This document shows, piece after piece, positions 15,986 to 24,803 of a DNA stretch of 64,000 nucleotides (position 1 is the stretch's first letter; the number at the start of each line of letters is the position of its first letter). A program made the translations under genes and the position numbers. The notes beneath the pieces were generated by a model. The model did not search any database. It saw only the letters and a list, made by a program, of their open reading frames with translations, and had not been told where the DNA came from. The stretch comes from Cyclobacterium sp. SYSU L10401 (GTDB lineage Bacteria > Bacteroidota > Bacteroidia > Cytophagales > Cyclobacteriaceae). The stretch is from the NCBI RefSeq assembly GCF_010993705.1, contig NZ_WOFO01000001.1:710132-774131 (forward strand), in the 5' to 3' direction.

Positions 15986-17176
15986 TCAATTTGGGATTAA
16001 TCCATGGGGGTCGATTACAAATTTCTTGGCGGCACCGCCATCAAAATCTTTGTATCCCTGCACGGATTCCTTCAGCGAGATGATTTGTACATTCACTGCT
16101 TTGGCAATCTGCACCTTGTCGTACAATATGGCCTGCATCAGTTGCCGGTGGTATTTCATCACGGGGCACTGTCCGGTATGAAAGCTATGGGACTTTGCCC
16201 AGCCCAATCCCAAGCGGATGCTCAGGCTTCCTTTTTTGGCCGCCTCATCGACCGCTCCGGGATCCCCTGTAACATATAAGCCTGGAATGCCAATACCACC
16301 TCCGGCCCGGGTCACATCCATCACCGAATTAAGCACCGTGGCAGGTGCTTCCTTATCGGCATCGGCTCCATGGCCTTTTGCTTCAAACCCCACGCAATCC
16401 ACGGCACAATCCACTTCGGGCACACCCACGATATCAGCAATGGCATCGGCCAGTGGGGTTTTATTCCTCAGGTCTACGGTTTCGCAGCCAAAGCTTTTGG
16501 CCTGAGCCAGGCGTTCGGGAATCATGTCGCCCACAATCACCACGGCTGCCCCAAGTAAATGACAAGAAGCCGCACAGGCCAGTCCTACCGGGCCGGCACC
16601 TGCCACGTAGACTATGGACCCGGGACCAACACCAGCGGTCACGGCGCCGTGAAAGCCGGTTGGGAATATATCGGAGAGCAAGGTCAGGTCCCTGATTTTT
16701 TCCATGGCCTGATCCTTATCAGGAAATTTCAACAGGTTAAAATCTGCATAAGGTACCATTACGTACTCGGATTGGCCACCTACCCAGCCCCCCATGTCCA
16801 CGTACCCGTAGGCAGCGCCTGGTCGGGCAGGATTTACGTTCAGGCAAATGCCGGTTTTCCCTTCCTTGCAGTTGCGGCAGCGCCCGCAGGCAATATTGAA
16901 AGGAACGGATACCAGATCACCTTCTTTGATAAACTCCACATCCCGGCCGGCTTCAATCACGAGTCCGGTAATTTCGTGTCCAAGGATCAAGCCTTCAGGG
17001 GCGGTGGTACGGCCCCTGACCATGTGCTGATCACTGCCGCAAATATTGGTGGAAACGATCTTAAGGATGACCCCGTGATGGCATTTTCGATTTCCTAAGG
17101 CCAGTTTGGGATAGTCAATCTCTCTTACTTCTACTTCTCCGGGTTTGACGTATGCTACGCCGTGGTTTTTACACAT
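15986..17176 (-). CDS. Glutathione-independent formaldehyde dehydrogenase (zinc alcohol dehydrogenase family)
   Basis: The 396-residue medium-chain dehydrogenase is of the FdhA/formaldehyde dismutase type. The catalytic zinc motif is STNICGSDQHM with GHEITG, and the structural-zinc loop is CGRCRNCKEGKTGIC. The long insertion VDMGGWVGGQSEYV and the ending KFVIDPHGLIPN are characteristic of FdhA. The NAD-binding motif is VAGAGPVGLA. It oxidises formaldehyde to formate with tightly bound NAD. It is monocistronic; the upstream 310 bp are non-coding. Confidence 0.92.
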   Translation of the reverse strand: MCKNHGVAYVKPGEVEVREIDYPKLALGNRKCHHGVILKIVSTNICGSDQHMVRGRTTAPEGLILGHEITGLVIEAGRDVEFIKEGDLVSVPFNIACGRCRNCKEGKTGICLNVNPARPGAAYGYVDMGGWVGGQSEYVMVPYADFNLLKFPDKDQAMEKIRDLTLLSDIFPTGFHGAVTAGVGPGSIVYVAGAGPVGLACAASCHLLGAAVVIVGDMIPERLAQAKSFGCETVDLRNKTPLADAIADIVGVPEVDCAVDCVGFEAKGHGADADKEAPATVLNSVMDVTRAGGGIGIPGLYVTGDPGAVDEAAKKGSLSIRLGLGWAKSHSFHTGQCPVMKYHRQLMQAILYDKVQIAKAVNVQIISLKESVQGYKDFDGGAAKKFVIDPHGLIPN

Positions 17177-17486
17177 GGTTATTGGGTTTTAATTGAAAAC
17201 TGAATCTATTGAATCGATAACTAAAATCGAAAATTAGGTTTAGGATTAATACAGGAGATTAAAGTAATGATTTTCACTAAAAATACCAATGATTTATATA
17301 GAATAGCGCATGAAAAATTAAAATGTGGACAATGACCTAATAAAACAGACCGGAAAACGCTTCCTGCGGAATATGCCGAAGGTTTGAGCATCCAGTCTGT
17401 TCAACTGATCATTTACCCATTTGATTTTCATAAAAACGGGCCAATGATTGCAGTGTAAGTTTTTACTTGTTGCACACCGTCAATAG
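17177..17486 (+). other. Non-coding stretch
   Basis: These 310 bases are AT-rich and hold no convincing gene. The only structure noted is a 7-bp inverted repeat AACAGAC/GTCTGTT at 17344-17350 and 17395-17401 separated by 44 bp, which is too loose to call a terminator. Confidence 0.5.
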
Positions 17487-17885
17487 CTATCCGGCTGCGG
17501 AGGGTTTTTTATTGCCATCTACACTCCATATTCCGGAACCGGAAGCAGCGATGAACAAGAAAAGGAAACAATAAATCAAGGCTTTTTCTCCTCCATTCAA
17601 TAATGGGTTCCAGCCTTGTGGGACATGAGCCATAAAAAAAGCTACTGCCATCTGACCACTTGAAATAAAGGCTGCAATGCTTCCCAAAAGACCAATCATG
17701 ATAAGGATGCCGCCGACAAGTTCTACGACTCCTGCAAAGCCCATCATTGAAAATAATTCTTTAGGTTCATCGCCTCCGGGCCAACCCAGCAATTTTTGGG
17801 AGCCGTGCATGGCAAAACAAAAACCTGCCACAATTCTTAAAATGGCATACAGTTGGGGAGCAAATTTTCCAAGGTACTTTTCCAT
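17487..17885 (-). CDS. DoxX family membrane protein
   Basis: This 132-residue protein has four predicted membrane helices. It opens with LYAILRIVAGFCFAMHGSQKL, written here as the DoxX start, then GFAGVVELVGGILIMIGL, AAFISSGQMAVAFFMAHVP and a last helix near LIYCFLFLFIAASGSG. DoxX proteins form membrane oxidoreductase complexes in some bacteria, but the role of stand-alone members is unclear. It is monocistronic. Confidence 0.9.
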   Translation of the reverse strand: MEKYLGKFAPQLYAILRIVAGFCFAMHGSQKLLGWPGGDEPKELFSMMGFAGVVELVGGILIMIGLLGSIAAFISSGQMAVAFFMAHVPQGWNPLLNGGEKALIYCFLFLFIAASGSGIWSVDGNKKPSAAG

Positions 17886-18026
17886 AGTTTTTATTGTTAT
17901 TTGATTAGATGAATGAATGAATTTAATAAATATCCTTCAAAAACCAATCAATCAACGGGTAAAACCTTATAAAATAGAAAGGTCATCCTATATATAAGAA
18001 ATAGGAACAGTATTCAAAATTATCTT

Positions 18027-18058
18027 TTTGTGATATTTTTTTCATTTACTTACCTTTA
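18027..18058 (+). promoter_or_regulatory. Predicted Bacteroidota promoter of the DUF5060 gene
   Basis: TTTG at 18027-18030 and TACCTTTA at 18051-18058 are 20 nt apart, one base from the TAnnTTTG consensus. The start codon lies 71 bp downstream. Confidence 0.5.
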
Positions 18059-18078
18059 ATAAAATATCTAAATCAAAC

Positions 18079-18134
18079 ATGAAATCGACAAAGATTTCAT
18101 CTGACCGCTTAAAACAAACTATAAACATATGAAA
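18079..18134 (+). repeat. Dispersed repeat, short copy B (upstream of the DUF5060 gene)
   Basis: ATGAAATCGAC is followed by AGATTTCATCTGACC and ACTATAAACATATGAAA, the last ATG being the start codon. The 43 bp ending at ATGAAA match those before the serpin at 13036 at about 35 of 43 positions; the middle of the element (hairpin and GGGATGAT) is missing. Confidence 0.65.
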
Positions 18135-19877
18135 ATACTGGCCACCTTCCTGCTTATATCCCTGTCTACGGCATCATCCTTCGGGCAACAAGCCAATATA
18201 ACAGGCAATTTGAGGGCTTACCAGAAATTGACCCTTTCCTGGGAGGGCCCCCATGCTTTGGAAGAAGAAGATACTTTCCTGGATCACCGGCTTCAAGTTG
18301 TTTTTACAGGTCCGGAGGAGCAGAAGATAAGCGTACCCGGGTATTTTGCCGGAGATGGTGTAGCCGGAGAAAGTGGCGCCAAGGAAGGGAATGTTTGGCG
18401 TGCCCATTTTTTACCCCTGGTTCCGGGGGTATGGAGCTATGAGGCCAGGTTTATCCGGGGAGATCGGGTTGCCATTAGCCAGGAACCCGATTGGTCACAA
18501 GGTTCGTATTTTCATGGTGATACCGGTACCATTAGCATATTGCCTCCCGATGCCTCCGCACCAGCCTTTTTGGCAAAAGGCAAGTTGCAATACATCGGGG
18601 AGCATTTTTTACAGTTTACAGACGAAAGCTATTTTTTAAAAATGGGAGCCAATTCCCCCGAAGTATTTTTGGAATATGGTGAATTTGATGGAACAAGCTC
18701 TGAGAGGTCTTATCCCTCACATGTGAAGGATTGGAAAAGTGGCGATCCGCTCTGGCAGGAAAATAAGGGGAAGGGGATCATCGGGGTAATCAATTACCTG
18801 AAAAACCAGGGGATCAATGCCCATTATTTCATGCTGATGAATGCCTATGGAGATGGCAAGCAGGCTTTTCCCTGGACAGGTCCGGATGATTATTACCAAT
18901 ATGATTTGTCCAAACTGGATCAATGGCAGCTGGTTTTTGATCACATGATGCAGGTTGGTCTGATGCCCCAATTGGTCCTTTCCGAGCAGGAAAATCAATC
19001 CTATTTCGAACACAAAGAAGGCGGAACGTTTGCCGACTCCAGAAAGGTTTTTTACCGGGAGATGGCAGCGAGATTTGGATACCTGAATGCCGTCACCTGG
19101 AATATTGGGGAGGAAAGTGGCTGGGACAATGAGCCCACTTATGGGAAAGGAAATACCACAGCCCAACGCAGGCAGTATGCAGATTATTTGAAACAATTAT
19201 TGCCCAATTCCGAATTGATCGTCGTCCACAATGGACCATCCGATACAGATGCGATTTTTGAAGGACTTGTAGGGTACAAATCTTTTTCAGGCATAAGTTA
19301 TCAGGGTAACTTTGAAAACCCTTACTATGGCTATGAGCGCATTTTGCATTGGAAAGAACTGTCTGCCTCAAAAGGCTATCCCTGGGTAGTAAGCTATGAT
19401 GAGCCTTACACCAACCCTGAGTTTCCGGATCTGGAAACCTGGAGCAACAATTCACTCTGGGCAGCACTGATGGCTGGGGGAGCAGGTGTGGAATTCTATA
19501 TTGGAAAAGGGATGGACCTCAGGATAGAAGATTACCGCCAATATGAAGATTACTGGCAGGCAATGGCGCTGGCCAAATCCTTTTTTCAGGACAATGAAAT
19601 CCCGTTTCAGCACCTGAAGCCGTTTCAGGGCAGGGATACTGAAATATGGGGGCTTACCGATGAGGATCAACACCATGTTTTGTATTTAAGGGAAGGGGGA
19701 GAGGCCAGTTTGTGGCTTTCCGAAGGCCAATACAAACTCAGTTGGTTTGATCCTGTACTGGGGGAGAGCTATACCACCGGCGCACCGGTAGCCGTACTGG
19801 AAGCTGGTCTGGTGCACTTGGGTCATCCTCCCACTGCAAATGATAAATCCTGGGTACTTTGGCTCCAAAGGCAGTAG
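18129..19877 (+). CDS. DUF5060 domain protein, probable secreted glycoside hydrolase
   Basis: The 582-residue protein has a signal peptide (MKILATFLLISLSTASSFGQ). The N-terminal beta-sandwich (about 25-130, with the phrases AYQKLTLSWEGP and HFLPLVPGVWSYEARF) is a DUF5060 domain. The centre is a TIM-barrel-like domain with QGINAHYFMLMNAYGDG, GLMPQLVLSEQENQ, WNIGEESGWDN and PWVVSYDEPY; the Glu residues of NIGEESG and SYDEP are candidate catalytic residues. A small C-terminal beta domain follows. Family members are putative glycosidases with few characterised substrates. Confidence 0.82.
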   Translation: MKILATFLLISLSTASSFGQQANITGNLRAYQKLTLSWEGPHALEEEDTFLDHRLQVVFTGPEEQKISVPGYFAGDGVAGESGAKEGNVWRAHFLPLVPGVWSYEARFIRGDRVAISQEPDWSQGSYFHGDTGTISILPPDASAPAFLAKGKLQYIGEHFLQFTDESYFLKMGANSPEVFLEYGEFDGTSSERSYPSHVKDWKSGDPLWQENKGKGIIGVINYLKNQGINAHYFMLMNAYGDGKQAFPWTGPDDYYQYDLSKLDQWQLVFDHMMQVGLMPQLVLSEQENQSYFEHKEGGTFADSRKVFYREMAARFGYLNAVTWNIGEESGWDNEPTYGKGNTTAQRRQYADYLKQLLPNSELIVVHNGPSDTDAIFEGLVGYKSFSGISYQGNFENPYYGYERILHWKELSASKGYPWVVSYDEPYTNPEFPDLETWSNNSLWAALMAGGAGVEFYIGKGMDLRIEDYRQYEDYWQAMALAKSFFQDNEIPFQHLKPFQGRDTEIWGLTDEDQHHVLYLREGGEASLWLSEGQYKLSWFDPVLGESYTTGAPVAVLEAGLVHLGHPPTANDKSWVLWLQRQ

Positions 19878-19943
19878 TTTCATTTTTTGGGCATCAACAA
19901 AATCCGGAAGGCATTTCTCCCCTTAATCCACCATATAATCTAA

Positions 19944-20044
19944 TATTCAACTAATTGGGAAAAGGTAAAACCTGTCCGGTTTCATCTACTCAAATTTTGT
20001 TGTTAGTTGAATATCGACAAAAACCTGACAGGTTTGCGGATTTT
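19944..20044 (+). repeat. 101-bp palindromic intergenic element, copy 1
   Basis: The element runs from TATTCAACTAATT to GCGGATTTT. It contains two palindromic arms, AAACCTGTCCGGTTT (19968-19982) and AAACCTGACAGGTTT (20021-20035), around TCATCTACTCA and a GTTGAATAT block. The same sequence, inverted, occurs at 29963-30063. No ORF is inside. It may act as a terminator or be a REP/MITE-like element. Confidence 0.8.
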
Positions 20045-20168
20045 GGGTTTTAAGAAAATTGTGATTTCTCCTAATTGATGATGGCGAAATTTGATGCAAA
20101 CCCTTAAGGATTTTATGGTCTTTTTTGAATAAAATTTGTAAATTTAAATACATCAATATCCTATTGTC

Positions 20169-20861
20169 ATGAGATCTGCCCTGCTTTCCGGATTATTAAT
20201 TGCCCTTGTTTATCCCTTTTTGCTGTGCGCTCAGCAGCAGGAAACCAGAGAACTTGCTCCCTTTACCCAGGTCAGGACATCGGGCAGTTGGAATTTGATC
20301 ATGAAACAGGGTGAGCAGCCATCCGTTACCCTGACAGCCTCCAATATGGACTTGGAAAAGGTTATAACGGAGGTTAAGGATCAGGTGTTGGAAATCAAAC
20401 TGGACAAGGGGAAGTTTAAAAAACCTGATTTGCAATTGACAGTGGTATATGCAGACCTGCAGGCAATAAATTCGGGTGGTTCCGGAGATATACTCTTTCT
20501 GGATCCGGTTGAGGTGGACGATGAAATGAATATTGATTTTTCCGGCTCCGGAAATTTGGACATTCCCGGAGTGATTTCCCAAATATTAACTATCCGGCAG
20601 ACGGGTTCAGGGAACCTGAGCATTCATGAAGGAGAAGTGCAGCAGGCCAGAATCAACCAATCTGGCTCCGGCGACTTTCTGGCCGGTAAACTGCAAGCAG
20701 CAGCCGTAGTGGTAAAAAAGTCGGGATCAGGCAATACGGCATTGGGAAGTGTAATAGAGCTGACGGTAGATGCTTCCGGTTCTGGATATATTGTATATCA
20801 GGGCAATCCCAGGGTGGAGCAAATAAAGATGTCCGGCTCCGGTAGCCTTATCCAGGAGTAA
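20169..20861 (+). CDS. GIN-domain (DUF2807) secreted protein
   Basis: The 230-residue protein has a signal peptide ending near LLCAQQ and then a right-handed beta-helix-like GIN domain with repeated SGSG turns (NSGGSGDI, DFSGSGNL, QTGSGNL, NQSGSGDF, KKSGSGN, DASGSGY, KMSGSGSL). It begins with FTQVRTSGSWNLIMKQGEQ, the usual DUF2807 opening. The family is common in Bacteroidota envelopes; the role is unknown. It is probably monocistronic. Confidence 0.9.
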   Translation: MRSALLSGLLIALVYPFLLCAQQQETRELAPFTQVRTSGSWNLIMKQGEQPSVTLTASNMDLEKVITEVKDQVLEIKLDKGKFKKPDLQLTVVYADLQAINSGGSGDILFLDPVEVDDEMNIDFSGSGNLDIPGVISQILTIRQTGSGNLSIHEGEVQQARINQSGSGDFLAGKLQAAAVVVKKSGSGNTALGSVIELTVDASGSGYIVYQGNPRVEQIKMSGSGSLIQE

Positions 20862-20946
20862 TAACACCGTAGATCAGGGGATATACTTTTTGTATTTGGG
20901 AAATGCCATATTTTTTTCTCTTTTTTGGCCTGTCAAAACAAGATAA

Positions 20947-23139
20947 ATGCCAGGGAAGCGGAAAAAAGGTAAATCAAGTCACAAATTGGGTACTTTTGGA
21001 GGGGTATTTACCCCCTCCCTCCTGACCATTTTGGGTGTTATCATGTACCTGAGGTTTGGTTGGGTAGTGGGGAATGTAGGGTTAATCGGTACTTTGCTAA
21101 TCGTCACCCTATCCACCGCCATCACCTTTCTGACCTCCCTTTCCATATCAGCCATTGCTACCAATACTCCTGTGAAGGGAGGGGGTGCCTATTTTCTGAT
21201 CAGCCGTTCGCTGGGAGCAGAAATTGGTGGAGCAGTGGGGATCCCGCTTTATCTGGCCCAGGCCTTATCTGTTTCCTTGTATATCATTGGTTTTTCCGAA
21301 AGTTTATCCGCCGTGTTTCCCTATCTGGAGATTCGCTGGATCAGCATCTGCACCACTTTAGGACTGGGTGCTCTGGCCTTGTTTTCGACCGAAGCCACCA
21401 TAAAGGCGCAATATTTCATCATGGTTTTGATTGGACTATCCCTGGTTTCCCTGGTACTGGGAAGTCCTCTGGAGGAGTCGCAAATTGAATTGTGGGGCGT
21501 GCCTGCTGCTCAATCGGTAGGCTTCTGGCAGGTATTTGCGATTTTTTTTCCTGCCGTTACCGGGATCATGACGGGTGTCAACATGTCCGGAGATTTGAAG
21601 GATCCGGCCAGATCCATACCGAAAGGTACTTTTATGGCGGTAGGGGTGGGTTATGTGATCTACATGCTGTTACCGATCATTTTAGCAGGTAGGGCAGATG
21701 CGGCAACGCTGGTGGAGGACCCCCTGATCATGCAAAGGATTGCCATTTGGGGCGGAGCCATATTGCTGGGAATCTGGGGAGCTACGCTTTCCAGTGCTAC
21801 CGGTAGCCTGCTGGGAGCTCCCAGGGTGCTTCAGGCCCTGGCAAATGACAAAATATTACCGCAATGGGCTGGGTTTTTCAGCAAGGTGGTTGGGAAGGAA
21901 AAGATTCCAAGAGCTGCCACACTATTTACCATTGCCCTGACATTGGTGACGGTTTATTTTGGTAACCTTAACCTGATTGCTCCGGTACTGACCATGTTTT
22001 TTCTCACCACCTATGCGGTTTTAAATATTACCGCCGGTGTAGAACGACTGTTGAAAAGCCCTTCTTTCAGGCCCAAATTTAAAGTTCATTGGGTTTTTTC
22101 ACTTTTAGGAGCACTGGGATGTGCGGGGGTCATGTTTTTGATCAATCCTTTGGCCACTATAGCTGCATTTTCCGTCATTGCCCTGATCTTTATTTGGCTG
22201 AAAAGAAGGAGAATCACCGCCACCTGGGGAGGGTTAGGCAAAGGGGTTTTGTCTTCCATCATACGTTATGCCCTACTAAGGCTGGAAAAGGAGGGAGATG
22301 CCAAAAGCTGGCGGCCCAATATCCTGGTATTGTCAGGGTCACCCGTAAAGCGCTGGCGCCTGATAGAACTGGCGAATGACATTACCAATGGGAATGCGCT
22401 TTTTACGGTCAGCACCGTAGTGTCAGAAAACAATGTGCCTCAGGAGAAGGTGAAAAATTACGAATCTCAAATCATGGATTTCCTGGGTAATAAAAATATC
22501 CAGGCACTGGTCCGGGTAATCCGCGCTTCCGATCCTTTTACCGGCGGCACCCAGCTGGTAAATGCCTACGGTTTGGGCCAATTGGTACCCAATACCATTT
22601 TACTGGGAGATACCAGGGAAGAGGAGCGTTTGCGTCCTTACTCAGAAATGATCCGGCATTTTTTCAGGTCAAAGAAAAATGTGATCATTGTTCAGGACGA
22701 TGAGAACAAGGGTTTTAAGAAAAAACAACACATAGACATTTGGTGGGGCGGACTCAAGAAGAACGGCAGCCTGATGATCATATTGGCCTACCTGCTGAAA
22801 AATAGCAGGGAATGGCAGCAGGCAAGGGTAAATGTAAAAATGGTGGTACCTACCCAGGAAGCATACCATGGAGCCAGAGAGAATCTGGAAAATATTTTTG
22901 CCGGGATGCGAACAGGTTTTGGCTATCAGATCCTGGTAGCGGAGGGGAGAAATTTCTGGGATATTATGGCCGTTGAATCCAAAAACACCGATCTGGTAAT
23001 GATGGGTTTGGCATTCCTGGAGGGGGAGGAAAGTTTTGAGGAGTATTACCTTTCTTTAAAGGAAAAAACAAATGCCCTTTCCACCAAGGTGTTTGTTTTG
23101 GCGGCACAGGAAGTGCAGTTTGATCAGGTGTTGCGGTAA
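20947..23139 (+). CDS. SLC12-type cation-chloride cotransporter (amino acid permease superfamily)
   Basis: The 730-residue membrane protein opens with LGTFGGVFTPSLLTILGVIMYLRFGW, the hallmark of the SLC12/Na-K-Cl cotransporter family, followed by NTPVKGGGAYFLISRSLG. About 12 helices occupy residues 20-430, and a cytoplasmic SLC12-type domain fills the rest (NILVLSGSPVKRWRLIELA, IHIWWGG-like IDIWWGGLKKNGSLM). It should carry cations with chloride or related solutes across the inner membrane; ion selectivity cannot be read. Promoter motifs were not seen in the 85-bp gap. Confidence 0.9.
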   Translation: MPGKRKKGKSSHKLGTFGGVFTPSLLTILGVIMYLRFGWVVGNVGLIGTLLIVTLSTAITFLTSLSISAIATNTPVKGGGAYFLISRSLGAEIGGAVGIPLYLAQALSVSLYIIGFSESLSAVFPYLEIRWISICTTLGLGALALFSTEATIKAQYFIMVLIGLSLVSLVLGSPLEESQIELWGVPAAQSVGFWQVFAIFFPAVTGIMTGVNMSGDLKDPARSIPKGTFMAVGVGYVIYMLLPIILAGRADAATLVEDPLIMQRIAIWGGAILLGIWGATLSSATGSLLGAPRVLQALANDKILPQWAGFFSKVVGKEKIPRAATLFTIALTLVTVYFGNLNLIAPVLTMFFLTTYAVLNITAGVERLLKSPSFRPKFKVHWVFSLLGALGCAGVMFLINPLATIAAFSVIALIFIWLKRRRITATWGGLGKGVLSSIIRYALLRLEKEGDAKSWRPNILVLSGSPVKRWRLIELANDITNGNALFTVSTVVSENNVPQEKVKNYESQIMDFLGNKNIQALVRVIRASDPFTGGTQLVNAYGLGQLVPNTILLGDTREEERLRPYSEMIRHFFRSKKNVIIVQDDENKGFKKKQHIDIWWGGLKKNGSLMIILAYLLKNSREWQQARVNVKMVVPTQEAYHGARENLENIFAGMRTGFGYQILVAEGRNFWDIMAVESKNTDLVMMGLAFLEGEESFEEYYLSLKEKTNALSTKVFVLAAQEVQFDQVLR

Positions 23140-23540
23140 TGTGTAGGGGAATATATTTCGCCCTTCCAGGGCTTGGGTTCCGGTAGAGGATGCTGGTCAC
23201 AGGGCTTCACCCTGTGTTTTGATATGGCGCACTTTCAGTGCTAGTGTTTCGAGCAATTTTTCATGCTGCTATGTCCTAAAAAAAATCTATGGATTTAAAA
23301 TTTCTTTACTATTAGTCCTACCCCAAATTTACATTCAACTTAGCCTGTGATGTACCTAATGTCCTGGTATTAAATTTATCCCATCTCAGAAAGCTTACCC
23401 AATATTCCAACCCTGAAAGGGAGAGATCTCCCAGCGATGGGTGCAGCCCATCGTAATTAGAGATCATTAAATATTTTAAGTTCTGTAGGGGCGGGATATT
23501 TTTTCCTGGAACAGGTCTGCGGATAAAACTACCGGGTTTC
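23140..23540 (+). repeat. Hairpin-rich intergenic repeat region
   Basis: This 401-bp non-coding gap contains several exact hairpins: GCCCTTCCAGGGC (23160-23172), CACAGGGCTTCACCCTGTG (23198-23216), GCACTTTCAGTGC (23229-23241), CCCTGAAAGGG (23411-23421) and CGATGGGTGCAGCCCATCG (23435-23453). The two clusters flank an AT-rich middle. The pattern fits degenerate dispersed palindromic repeats in a convergent intergenic space; some hairpins may terminate transcription. Confidence 0.6.
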
Positions 23541-24803
23541 TTACCCCCACCAGGAATAATACATCATTACCAAAGAAAACAACACTAAAAATCCAATTCC
23601 TGCCAGAGAAAGCAGCTGCATGGCGGTTCCGGGTTGGTCTGCTTTGGACAGGTGGTCGCTGAATACCAGCCGGTAATTTAGCAGGGCAATGACCGGTGCG
23701 ATCAGAAAGGAGATGGTGGTGGCCAGGCTTACCAGCTGGTTAAAAGCATCCATAAACAACGTGATGACCAGAAATCCCCCCACGGTGATCAGACCCAACC
23801 ACCAAAGGTAAGCCGACGGCTTTTCTTCCTTTCCCTGCATGACGGAGATCACCCTGGCTGTAGACCTGGCGTAGCCGTCCATCACACCTATACAGGTGCC
23901 CAGCATGATGGTAAATCCTGCTGCAGCAATGATGGGAAAAGTCCAGGACCCCAATTGAGCAGCGTAGAGCCTGACTACTCCGGAGGCAAAGCCCACATTG
24001 TTGTCTGGCAGGCTGTTTTCCGTACCGTACAAAAGGTAGGCCCCCAAAACTACAAAGCAAAGGGAAAGAATGGCAGAAGTCCAAAAACCGATATTGAATT
24101 CAAAAACAGTTTCTTTTACAGAAGGAAGGTAGCCGCTTTGCTTGCTTCTCTCCATGGTCCAGAGGCTGTTCCAGGTGGAGGAGTCAATGGCAGAAGGCAT
24201 CCAGCCCATCAAGGCAATGATAAATGGCAATGATTCCAGACCTATTCTGGCAGAAGGCGATTCAAAAACGACAGGGTTTTGCGGTCCTTTAAACAACGCA
24301 ATGAAGAAGGCCAGCAAGGTGCTGATCAACATGAATGAACCGATGATTTTTATACCGGTATCCAGCAAGGAATATCTTCCCAGTGCAAGGAAACCAAAGG
24401 AAAAGCACAACAGTACCAGAGATGGCACATAATAGAAAGCAGGAGGAGGAGAAATGGCAAACAGGTTTTGCAGGAAACCTGCGGCGACAAAAGTCACTGC
24501 CGCATTGACAAAAAACATGGAAAGCAGGTTGATCAACAGGTACAACCTGGAATACCAGGGACTGATCATTTGATACCCATCGATCAGAGACCGCCCGGTG
24601 GCGGTGGCATACCGGGAACCAAATTCAAAAAAGGGCCATTTGAAAAGGTTGGCCGCCAGGATAAACCCGACCAGTGCAAAGCCGTATTCTGCTCCGGCAC
24701 GGGTGCTTTGGACCAGGTGAGATACCCCAATGGCCGTGCTGGCAAAGAGGATGCCCGGGCCCAATGTTTTCAGGAATGTCCGGAACTTAACACTTCGGAT
24801 CAT
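23541..24803 (-). CDS. Nramp-family transporter lacking the canonical metal motifs
   Basis: The 420-residue protein has about 11 membrane helices and the Nramp opening TLGPGILFASTAIG. In canonical Nramp proteins helix 1 carries DPGN and helix 6 carries MPH; here the aligned positions read GVSH (26-29) and MPSA (in GWMPSAIDSS, near residue 200). Substrate is therefore uncertain and may not be Mn or Fe. Its ATG overlaps the stop codon of the upstream Ldh-family dehydrogenase (ATGA at 24800-24803), so the two are translationally coupled. Confidence 0.85.
   Translation of the reverse strand: MIRSVKFRTFLKTLGPGILFASTAIGVSHLVQSTRAGAEYGFALVGFILAANLFKWPFFEFGSRYATATGRSLIDGYQMISPWYSRLYLLINLLSMFFVNAAVTFVAAGFLQNLFAISPPPAFYYVPSLVLLCFSFGFLALGRYSLLDTGIKIIGSFMLISTLLAFFIALFKGPQNPVVFESPSARIGLESLPFIIALMGWMPSAIDSSTWNSLWTMERSKQSGYLPSVKETVFEFNIGFWTSAILSLCFVVLGAYLLYGTENSLPDNNVGFASGVVRLYAAQLGSWTFPIIAAAGFTIMLGTCIGVMDGYARSTARVISVMQGKEEKPSAYLWWLGLITVGGFLVITLFMDAFNQLVSLATTISFLIAPVIALLNYRLVFSDHLSKADQPGTAMQLLSLAGIGFLVLFSLVMMYYSWWG

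Noticed and set aside
17344-17401. Inverted repeat as terminator after the DoxX or FdhA gene
   Set aside because: The 7-bp arms are 44 bp apart and lack a T run.
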